NCBI GenBank assembly: GCA_035711805.1
Contig: DASTBV010000078.1
Coordinates: 1 to 5,113 of the forward strand
Length of the DNA: 5,113 bases
Source: Gp6-AA40 sp035711805
GTDB taxonomy: Bacteria > Acidobacteriota > Vicinamibacteria > Vicinamibacterales > UBA2999
Reading direction: 5' to 3'
Shown here: piece by piece, positions 1-4,816 of the stretch
How positions within the stretch are numbered: the stretch's first letter is position 1
How the letters are laid out: each line of letters begins with the position of its first letter
The notes under the pieces: model-generated
Databases searched by the model: none
Seen by the model: the letters and a program-made list of their open reading frames with translations, nothing else
What the model was told of the DNA's origin: nothing
Program-made: the position numbers and the translations under genes

Positions 1-1157
1 CGGTCGCGGCTCTGCTCGACCAGTGCACCGACGAGCGACCTGATGTCACGATCGGCCGCGGGAATCTGCGTGAAGTCGGTGGTGACGACGCGGAGGTTGG
101 GTTTGCCCGCGAGCACCGCCCGCGCCTCCTCATCGACACCAGGTGCGATAACCGCCTCGATGAACGTCGACACGAGGGCACGTGCGGCAGCCGCGTCAAT
201 CGGGCGGTTGAGGCCGACGATGCCGCCGAAGGCGGCGAGCGCGTCTGCATCTCTGGCGCGTACGTAGGCTTCACCCGCGTCGGCGCCCGTCGCGACGCCG
301 CACGGGTTGGTGTGCTTGATGACCGCAGCGGCCGGTTCGCCGAAGTCGAGGACGATGCGCAGCGCGGCGTCGAGATCGAGGAGATTGTTGTACGACAGCT
401 CCTTGCCCTGCAGAACGGAGGCGTCGCCGAACCCATAGCGGGGATACTCGGCGTACCACGTCGCACTCTGATGCGGGTTCTCGCCGTAGCGGAGGTCCTG
501 GATCTTCAGGAGCGCGCGCATCCGGAACGCGGGCGAACCGGCGACTTCCCTGGCAAATCCCGCGTCGGACACGGTGACTTCCGCGAGCGTCGCCGCGATC
601 GCAGCGTCGTAGAAGGCGGTGTGCACGAAGGCGCGCCGCGCCAGCGCGAACCGGAAACCGTGCGACGGTCCACCCTCGAGATCGAGCTGATCGAGCACCG
701 ACGGATAGTCGTCGGGCGAGACGATCACGAGCACGTCCTGAAAGTTCTTGGCGGCGGCGCGCACGAGGCTTGGTCCGCCGATATCGATCTCCTCGATCAG
801 CGCGTCGAACGGCGTATCGGCGCTCGCCGCTGCTTTTGCGAACGGGTAAAGATTGACGGCCACGAGATCGATCATCGTGATCCCGTGCCGGGCCGCCGCC
901 TCGCGATCGGCGGCGACGGCGCGGCGCGCCAGAATGCCGCCGTGGACCATCGGATGCAGCGTCTTGACGCGGCCGTCCATCATTTCCGGAAAGCTGGTGA
1001 CCGCGCTGATCGGAAGGACGGAAAGACCGCCTTCTTCGAGCGCGCGCGCCGTGCCGCCGGTGGACACCAGCTCGAATCCGCGCGCGGCGAGTCCACGCGC
1101 AAAATCGAGCAATCCACTTTTATCCGAGACGCTCAAGAGGGCTCTACGCTTCGCCAA
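1..1157 (-). CDS. purH: Bifunctional AICAR formyltransferase / IMP cyclohydrolase PurH (3' end outside window)
   Basis: Catalyses the last two steps of purine synthesis in the cytoplasm: formyl transfer from 10-formyl-tetrahydrofolate to AICAR, then ring closure to IMP. The frame is open from 1157 to the window edge, giving 385 complete codons of a family that is usually about 510-530 aa. Visible landmarks are KRRALLSVSDKSGL at residues 3-16 and STGGT (32-36), KTLHP (65-69) and HGG (72-74) of the N-terminal MGS-like cyclohydrolase domain. The formyltransferase domain then shows RYGENPHQSA (223-232), QGKELSYNN (250-258) and KHTNPCG (281-287). K281-H282 match the catalytic Lys-His pair of the transferase. 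The TTG start is chosen because homology begins there and a GGAGAG sits 8 nt upstream; an in-frame GTG at 1181 lacks such a site. Near the edge, residues 373-382 read RSLVGALVEQ where relatives often have a GGLLVQ-like motif, a mild divergence. Identity is secure; the end is not visible. Confidence 0.97.
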   Translation of the reverse strand, partial: MAKRRALLSVSDKSGLLDFARGLAARGFELVSTGGTARALEEGGLSVLPISAVTSFPEMMDGRVKTLHPMVHGGILARRAVAADREAAARHGITMIDLVAVNLYPFAKAAASADTPFDALIEEIDIGGPSLVRAAAKNFQDVLVIVSPDDYPSVLDQLDLEGGPSHGFRFALARRAFVHTAFYDAAIAATLAEVTVSDAGFAREVAGSPAFRMRALLKIQDLRYGENPHQSATWYAEYPRYGFGDASVLQGKELSYNNLLDLDAALRIVLDFGEPAAAVIKHTNPCGVATGADAGEAYVRARDADALAAFGGIVGLNRPIDAAAARALVSTFIEAVIAPGVDEEARAVLAGKPNLRVVTTDFTQIPAADRDIRSLVGALVEQSRD

Positions 1158-1161
1158 TCGC

Positions 1162-1190
1162 TTGACTCTCCATACACGCACGCGTAGGAT
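1162..1190 (+). promoter_or_regulatory. Candidate sigma70-type promoter for csp
   Basis: TTGACT (1162-1167, five of six consensus bases) is followed by an exact 17-bp spacer and TAGGAT (1185-1190, four of six). A start near 1197 would give a csp leader of about 98 nt, in keeping with the long leaders known for cold-shock mRNAs. The -35 box lies only 5 bp from the purH start codon and overlaps its Shine-Dalgarno site, so the two divergent genes share control DNA. Inferred from sequence only. Confidence 0.55.
1166..1171 (-). promoter_or_regulatory. Shine-Dalgarno site that fixes the purH TTG start
   Basis: The minus strand reads GGAGAG followed by 8 nt and then TTG. This is the only good ribosome-binding site near the start of PurH homology, and it decides for the TTG at 1157 over the in-frame GTG at 1181. 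It overlaps the -35 hexamer of the candidate csp promoter on the other strand. Confidence 0.7.
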
Positions 1191-1200
1191 AAGCGTGCGT
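1176..1200. repeat. Interrupted palindrome over the csp -10 box, candidate operator
   Basis: ACGCACGC (1176-1183) and GCGTGCGT (1193-1200) are perfect 8-bp inverted arms around the 9-bp centre GTAGGATAA. The centre contains the candidate -10 element of csp. The dyad also lies just upstream of the purH ribosome-binding site. It could be a protein-binding site acting on one or both divergent genes, or a hairpin in the purH leader RNA. It has no T-tract on either side, so it is not a terminator. Confidence 0.5.
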
Positions 1201-1228
1201 TGAGGGGCGTTCCCACAACGTTGCAGTC

Positions 1229-1259
1229 GAGGCCGCGCAAGCACTCGCGGTCTTTTTTT
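1229..1259 (+). terminator. Intrinsic terminator-like hairpin inside the csp leader
   Basis: CCGCG (1233-1237) pairs with CGCGG (1246-1250) across an 8-nt loop. The stem can extend outward by G-T, G-C and A-T pairs. Seven T residues follow at 1253-1259. It points rightward and lies 35 bp before the csp start codon, with no rightward gene upstream in the 1.2 kb visible, only the antisense strand of purH. It may act as an attenuator in the csp 5' UTR, may end antisense transcription through purH, or may be the remnant of a lost gene. Confidence 0.6.
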
Positions 1260-1294
1260 GTGCCCGAAATACTGGGTGGCAGGGAAGAAGAACG

Positions 1295-1498
1295 ATGCGC
1301 ATTACAGGCAAGGTCAAGTGGTTCAACAACGCCAAGGGCTACGGATTCATTGAGCGCGAGGGTGGCAGCGACGTGTTCGTGCACTACTCCGCAATCAGTG
1401 GCAACGGCTTCCGGTCCCTGGAAGAGGGTCAGGCGGTCGAGTTCGAGATCGTCGACGGTCCGAAGGGTCCGCAGGCAGGGAACGTCACCAAAGCCTAG
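1295..1498 (+). CDS. csp: Cold-shock domain protein (CspA family), 67 aa
   Basis: A small single-domain OB-fold protein that binds single-stranded RNA and DNA and in this family acts as an RNA chaperone or anti-terminator, often induced by cold or growth changes. The protein is full length for the family (65-75 aa). It opens with ITGKVKWFNNAKGYGFIE; RNP1 is KGYGFIE (residues 14-20) and RNP2 is DVFVHYS (26-32), with the aromatic residues that stack on nucleobases present. The ATG start has AGGGAAG at 1281-1287, 7 nt upstream. The gene stands alone on this strand, with its own candidate promoter and a strong terminator at 1518-1564, and is divergent from purH. Which of several csp paralogues it is, and whether it responds to cold, cannot be told from sequence. 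Confidence 0.97.
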   Translation: MRITGKVKWFNNAKGYGFIEREGGSDVFVHYSAISGNGFRSLEEGQAVEFEIVDGPKGPQAGNVTKA

Positions 1499-1517
1499 AA
1501 CCACGAACAACGACCTG

Positions 1518-1564
1518 GCCCGGCGGAGTGTTCTCGACGATCGAAACACTCGCCGGGCTTTTTT
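1518..1564 (+). terminator. Strong Rho-independent terminator of csp
   Basis: GCCCGGCG (1518-1525), one bulged G and AGTGTT (1527-1532) pair with AACACT (1545-1550) and CGCCGGGC (1551-1558), giving a 14-bp stem with a 12-nt loop, followed by six T residues (1559-1564). It begins 20 bp after the csp stop. The opposite strand has no T-tract after the hairpin, so it should not serve the convergent gene at 1614-2207. Confidence 0.92.
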
Positions 1565-1613
1565 GTGCCCGCTGCGCGCTCTACCGACGCTCGTCGCCGT
1601 CTCCCGGAACGCC

Positions 1614-2207
1614 TCAGCGGCGTTCCTCAGTGCCACGTAACGCGCGTGCCGTAAAGTTTACCTTCCCGTCCTTCAGCGCGATACGGAACGCCACCTCCGG
1701 ACTGCCCTTGTCCTTGAGGCCCGCCACCTGCGTCTTGATCAGGTCGGCGAACTTGTGGAACGGCACCGGCTCCTCACCCGACTGACGGCGCGCTTCCGCC
1801 AGGCTGTCATAGAGATCGTGCAGCTTGTCCATCTCCTGCATCGGGTTGGAGAAGGTCGTCACGTGCAGGATGCGGTCCTCGGGGCGCTTCGGCTTCTTCT
1901 CCTCGGCGCGCGCCGGCTGCGCGAATGGTCCCGGCCGCCCCTCCTCACGCGCGCGGAGCCCGCGCTCCCAGAGATCCACGAACGTCTGGAAACGTGACTG
2001 CAGCGTGTCGAAACGGAAGCGGTGGCCGGTGTTGTGCAGATGGGTGCGATCGAGACGCTTGACCATCGCCTGCACGCGACCGCGCGTTTCCCAGGGCGGC
2101 CGCGGCAGCCGGCCGGCGAAGAACATGTTGTACTCCGCCTCCAGCCGCTTCAACTCCGCCTCGAGCGTCGTCAACTCGCGATCGACGTCGAGTTTTTCGT
2201 CCGGCAC
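1614..2207 (-). CDS. Conserved protein of unknown function, possibly MXAN_5187 C-terminal-domain family, 197 aa
   Basis: No enzymatic motif is recognisable. The N-terminus (about residues 9-25) is a Leu/Glu/Lys heptad-like helix, probably a short coiled coil. It is followed by EYNMFFAGRLPRPPWETR (25-42) and a basic region with RLDR and NTGHRFRFDTLQSRF (59-73). A charged Pro/Lys/Glu linker spans about 84-112, then comes a C-terminal block (about 113-190) with HKFADLIKTQ and VAFRIALKDGKVNFTARAL. From memory this pattern resembles proteins annotated as carrying the MXAN_5187 C-terminal domain; that name is uncertain. There is no signal peptide or membrane segment, so it is likely cytoplasmic. 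The start is GTG, since an in-frame TAA lies four codons upstream and no ATG occurs between; the ribosome-binding site is weak. It lies 44 bp after the P460 gene on the same strand and may be the last gene of that operon. The existence of the gene is well supported, its role unknown. Confidence 0.8.
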   Translation of the reverse strand: MPDEKLDVDRELTTLEAELKRLEAEYNMFFAGRLPRPPWETRGRVQAMVKRLDRTHLHNTGHRFRFDTLQSRFQTFVDLWERGLRAREEGRPGPFAQPARAEEKKPKRPEDRILHVTTFSNPMQEMDKLHDLYDSLAEARRQSGEEPVPFHKFADLIKTQVAGLKDKGSPEVAFRIALKDGKVNFTARALRGTEERR

Positions 2208-2225
2208 GATCCGATCTTAGAACGG

Positions 2226-2250
2226 GTCCGCCTGAAGGCGGACACTACGT
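2226..2250. repeat. Short intergenic palindrome, likely a dispersed lineage-specific repeat
   Basis: GTCCGCC (2226-2232) and GGCGGAC (2237-2243) form a perfect 7-bp stem with a TGAA tetraloop, followed by ACTACGT. It fills most of the 44-bp gap between the P460 gene and the 1614-2207 gene. Its plus-strand frame reads VRLKADTT, a string I remember from spurious ORFs in Acidobacteriota genomes, which suggests a REP-like element. On the minus strand no T-tract follows the hairpin, so it is a poor terminator, though it could stabilise or process the upstream mRNA. Confidence 0.55.
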
Positions 2251-2251
2251 G

Positions 2252-2905
2252 TTACTTGAATCCAGGATTCAACGTACCCTTGGCGCGCGCGACGTCCAGC
2301 AGCGTCGGATAGAACTGTACAAACGTGCGCTCGACCGCCGTGCTTTTCGTGTGGCACTCGACGCAGGACGCGACGTCCTTGCCTGCCAGCGGCGGCACGC
2401 TGTCGGCAATGGTCGCAGCTTCCGGCTTCAGCCGGAAGTTGTAGAACGCCCAGCCGTCCGGGAAACGCGCATCCTTCACTTCGGCCTCCAGGCCGACGAG
2501 GCGTGTCTGAAAGCGGCCGGTGGTGTTCGGCGGCGCCTCTGTTCCCGAGGCGCGGAACTCGAGGATAAACACCGACTTGTCCGGCCAGCGGCCCGTGTTC
2601 ATGAAGCCTCGATACGCGGCCGGGTTGACGAACACGTTCGTGAAGGTGTTACCGGCCGCGCCCTGCTCGTAGGTCAACCCGAGCCCGGCACCGATGAACA
2701 CCCATTCGCGATAGTTCGGCGGGCGCACGAGGTCGTTCCCGTTGATGTACGTCGGGCCGTCGATCGGTTGCTGTTGGGTGGCCTGAGTTGCCTGGGTGGC
2801 CTGGGTGGCCTGGGTCGAGGCGAACATCGCACTGAGCACCAGGCACACACAACCCAACGCGAACACGAACGGAGAACCAAGAAGCCGGAAGCGTGACGGT
2901 TTCAT
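2252..2905 (-). CDS. Periplasmic cytochrome P460 family protein with one CxxCH haem site, 217 aa
   Basis: Residues 1 to about 29 are a Sec-type signal peptide: basic MKPSRFR, a hydrophobic core, then cleavage around SAMFAS. A TQA-repeat spacer follows (31-44). The P460-type domain includes NYREWVFIGAGLGLTYE (64-80), FTNVFVNPAAYRGFMNTGRW (88-107), FPDGWAFYNF (148-157) and the covalent haem motif CVECH (181-185), followed by FVQFYPTLLDVA. Characterised P460 enzymes oxidise hydroxylamine and related cytochromes c'-beta bind NO, but most family members are uncharacterised and the reaction here is not predictable. I could not place the haem-crosslinking lysine of true P460 by eye. The ATG overlaps the stop of the upstream transporter (ATGA), with GGAG 10 nt before it. 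This start is preferred over a longer in-frame reading up to 3328, which would run through the transporter gene. Family is clear, substrate open. Confidence 0.92.
   Translation of the reverse strand: MKPSRFRLLGSPFVFALGCVCLVLSAMFASTQATQATQATQATQQQPIDGPTYINGNDLVRPPNYREWVFIGAGLGLTYEQGAAGNTFTNVFVNPAAYRGFMNTGRWPDKSVFILEFRASGTEAPPNTTGRFQTRLVGLEAEVKDARFPDGWAFYNFRLKPEAATIADSVPPLAGKDVASCVECHTKSTAVERTFVQFYPTLLDVARAKGTLNPGFK
2780..2815 (-). repeat. Tandem 9-bp repeat coding for (Thr-Gln-Ala)4
   Basis: Four units of ACCCAGGCC or near copies (two identical, two with one change each) encode residues 31-42 of the P460 protein, immediately after the signal peptide. Unit gain or loss keeps the frame and would only alter the length of a flexible, secreted N-terminal spacer. 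The near-identity of the units at nucleotide level suggests recent slippage. Confidence 0.85.
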
Positions 2906-4659
2906 TGACTTATCACTCCGAGCGCGACGAGCAGAGGGATGATAACAGCCACGATCGCCTCCCCGGCGATGAGCCCCGAGGCGAGCGGCACCAGATAGGC
3001 CGTGTTCGACGGGCGATCGACGCGCCGCCAGATCGTATCGACCACGCTGCCGAGGAACATCACGATAATGACCGACGCCGGCACCAGCATTCCAATCGCG
3101 GCGCCAGTTGGAGACGGCACCCACCTGACCTTGCGGTCTTCCAGCATCGTGAACAGGATGCCGAGCGCAACGCCGACGAACAGCGCCTGGACAGCGCCCG
3201 CGGGCAACGCGTCGAAGCCCTGCGAGAGGATCTCGGCGAAACCCGCCAGCCGCCGCGACGTCGGCGACGCCAACCCGGCGTTCTCGCCGACGATGCCGTA
3301 GGTCTCGCGCAGCAGCGGATACATCCACGAGACGGCCGCGGCCCCGACCGGTGTTCCTAGCAGCTGCATGATCGTCATCGCCTTCGGCGTCGAACCGAGC
3401 ATGTAGCCGGCCTTGTAGTCCTGCATCAGCGCCTCGGATTCGACGGCTATCGTGCCCGTCGTGCCGCTGGAGACCATGTTGACCGTCAGGTTGCCGGGCA
3501 CGATCGCGCCGAAGATGACCTGCATCATGTTCGTCATCTGGCTGATCGGCCCCCAGTTCGTCTCACCGAGCACCCTCAGCCCGACGAGCATCAACGGCAG
3601 CGACAACAGAATGGCGATACCGGTCAGCCACATCGCGATGCCGAACATGAGCTGCTGCAGCACCATCAAGCCAATCGCCAGCGCAATCGACCCGACGACG
3701 ACCCACTGCAGCGGAAACGACGTCACGTCGGCGCGGGCACCGGAGAGCCGCGAAAAGGTCCGCTTCAGAATGCTCCAGCGCAGCGCCAGCGCGGTGAGCC
3801 CGCCCGACACCATCATGGCGGTTGCCGGCCACATGATCCAGAACAGCACGTCCGTGCGCGTGAAGGTGTCGGCAATGACCCCGTAGCGGAGCAGCAGATA
3901 CGGCGCGATGATCCACCCCGCGATCGTCCCGAGCAGCATGCTGGCGTTGATGCGCATGCCGACCAGCATCCCGGAGCCGATCGCCAGCAGGCTCCAGTTC
4001 ACGCCGACGCCGGTCGTCATCATGATCGCGGTTCCGAACAGCATGGTGGACGGGAACCACTCGAGGACGAGGGCGTCCTCGGTCATCAGCATGAGCGCCG
4101 CCGAGACAACGACGCCGATGCCCAGAGCCCGCGCCGCGCGAGTCGCCTCACCGCCGCGCGAATCGAGCACGATGAGCGTTTCACCGGCGGCCACGCCGTC
4201 GGCGTAGGTCAGCTTCTCGTCGACGACGAAGTGCTGCCGCATCGGCACCGCCAGGAGGACGCCCAGCAATCCCGCGACCGTGAGCCACGCGAACGACTGC
4301 AGCGGGCTGAGGATCGTCGTGAAGGAGACGTTCGGGCTGGCGGCGAGCATGTCGAACGCCGCGAGCACGATGCACATGAAGGCCGTCTGTGCGCCCGCGG
4401 TGCCCGCCGTCTGCACCATGTTGTTTTCCCAGCGGTTGTAATTGCGGAAGGCGATGCCAAGCGCCAGATAGCCGAAGAAGGCCGCGACCACCGACACGTT
4501 GGGCCCGAAGCCAAGCTTCAGGACGATGTACGGGTAGGACGCGCCCATGATCGCCGCGACGGCCAGTCCGCACAGGACCGAGCGCGGTGTCAGCTCGCGG
4601 ATGCCCGGTGGTTTGACTCCCTGAACCGCGCCGATACGCGGTTCGTCTGCGCTGCTCAT
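2902..4659 (-). CDS. OPT-family (oligopeptide transporter) inner-membrane protein, 585 aa
   Basis: A polytopic membrane protein, hydrophobic through most of its length with some 12-16 likely helices. The first is at about 26-48 and the last at about 556-583. Family-like segments are YPYIVLKLGFGPNVSVVAAF (42-61), NRWENNMVQTAGTAGAQTAF (75-94), YADGVAAGE (152-160), GETNWGPISQMTNMM (365-379), DYKAGYMLGSTPK (414-426) and SGLIAGEAIVAV (561-572). OPT carriers import peptides or metal-chelate complexes; substrates of bacterial members are mostly unknown, so none is assigned. The length fits compact prokaryotic OPT proteins. The ATG is the only possible start, since an in-frame TAG lies at 4681-4683 with no other start codon after it, yet it has no purine-rich ribosome-binding site, which is odd. 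The TGA stop overlaps the P460 start by 4 bp, so the two are translationally coupled. Confidence 0.93.
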   Translation of the reverse strand: MSSADEPRIGAVQGVKPPGIRELTPRSVLCGLAVAAIMGASYPYIVLKLGFGPNVSVVAAFFGYLALGIAFRNYNRWENNMVQTAGTAGAQTAFMCIVLAAFDMLAASPNVSFTTILSPLQSFAWLTVAGLLGVLLAVPMRQHFVVDEKLTYADGVAAGETLIVLDSRGGEATRAARALGIGVVVSAALMLMTEDALVLEWFPSTMLFGTAIMMTTGVGVNWSLLAIGSGMLVGMRINASMLLGTIAGWIIAPYLLLRYGVIADTFTRTDVLFWIMWPATAMMVSGGLTALALRWSILKRTFSRLSGARADVTSFPLQWVVVGSIALAIGLMVLQQLMFGIAMWLTGIAILLSLPLMLVGLRVLGETNWGPISQMTNMMQVIFGAIVPGNLTVNMVSSGTTGTIAVESEALMQDYKAGYMLGSTPKAMTIMQLLGTPVGAAAVSWMYPLLRETYGIVGENAGLASPTSRRLAGFAEILSQGFDALPAGAVQALFVGVALGILFTMLEDRKVRWVPSPTGAAIGMLVPASVIIVMFLGSVVDTIWRRVDRPSNTAYLVPLASGLIAGEAIVAVIIPLLVALGVISQ

Positions 4660-4670
4660 ATGGGCGGGAG

Positions 4671-4698
4671 TGTATAAGGCCTAAGGCCACAGGCCCAA
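4671..4698 (-). promoter_or_regulatory. Weak candidate promoter for the OPT transporter
   Basis: On the minus strand TTGGGC (4693-4698) is separated by 16 bp from TATACA (4671-4676). The -35 match is poor (three of six) and the -10 match is fair (four of six). Transcription would begin within a few bases of the ATG at 4659, giving a leaderless or near-leaderless mRNA, which would fit the missing ribosome-binding site. The -35 element lies inside heptad repeat DNA. Low confidence. Confidence 0.25.
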
Positions 4699-4709
4699 GG
4701 CCAAAGGGC
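4675..4709 (+). repeat. Heptad repeat array, left arm (TAAGGCC type)
   Basis: Five consecutive 7-bp units read TAAGGCC, TAAGGCC, ACAGGCC, CAAGGCC and AAAGGGC. The 13 bp at 4676-4688 recur exactly as an inverted copy at 4789-4801. A partial copy, GGCCTAAGG, lies between at 4741-4749. The array sits just upstream of the transporter start. Confidence 0.75.
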
Positions 4710-4788
4710 TGGTCAAGGAATAAGCGCTAGTCGTCTGCGAGGCCTAAGGACCAAGAGTTGTTCGAGCCGAGGCTTCGTTCTTCCCTTG

Positions 4789-4816
4789 GGCCTTAGGCCT
4801 TCGGCCTTCGGCCTTA
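4789..4816 (+). repeat. Heptad repeat array, right arm (GGCCTTA/GGCCTTC)
   Basis: Four exact 7-bp units read GGCCTTA, GGCCTTC, GGCCTTC and GGCCTTA. They are the reverse complement of the left-arm unit. The last unit supplies the TAA stop codon of the DinB-like gene. Adjacent units can fold as GGCC stems with 3-nt loops, but no T-tract follows on the minus strand to make a standard terminator. The DNA between the arms (4710-4788) shows no gene or further clear signal. Confidence 0.75.

Noticed and set aside
16..21. Lipobox (lipoprotein) in the P460 signal peptide (protein residues 16-21, ALGCVC)
   Set aside because: The cysteines lie early within the hydrophobic core, and the -3 to -1 residues ALG are not a typical lipobox; ordinary Sec cleavage near residue 29 fits better. 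The numbers given are residues, not bases.
1144..1173. Nine-codon ORF overlapping the purH start as a leader peptide
   Set aside because: It has no ribosome-binding site and no run of regulatory codons; it is noted only as part of the start-region finding.
312..1187. 291-codon plus-strand open frame across the first kilobase
   Set aside because: It lies antisense to purH, whose minus-strand frame carries unmistakable family motifs throughout. The plus frame is Arg-rich with no domain, as expected of a high-GC shadow.
1133..1636. 167-codon minus-strand frame over csp and its terminator
   Set aside because: It is antisense to the highly conserved cold-shock protein, covers both terminator hairpins and has no recognisable content.
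2226..2243. Hairpin after the P460 gene as an intrinsic terminator
   Set aside because: The stem is perfect, but on the minus strand it is followed by CCGTTCTAAG and not a T-tract.
2249..2896. 215-codon plus-strand frame opposite the P460 gene
   Set aside because: It is a shadow of a gene with a signal peptide, P460 motifs and CxxCH; its Arg/His-rich product has no domain.
2906..3328. In-frame upstream extension of the P460 protein to about 358 aa
   Set aside because: The extension runs through the transporter gene in another frame, lacks any P460 similarity and would bury the clear signal peptide that begins at 2905.
3563..4690. Minus-strand Arg/His-rich frames of 165 and 169 codons within the transporter gene
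   Set aside because: They are out-of-frame readings of the OPT coding sequence, which accounts for the whole stretch with membrane helices and family motifs.
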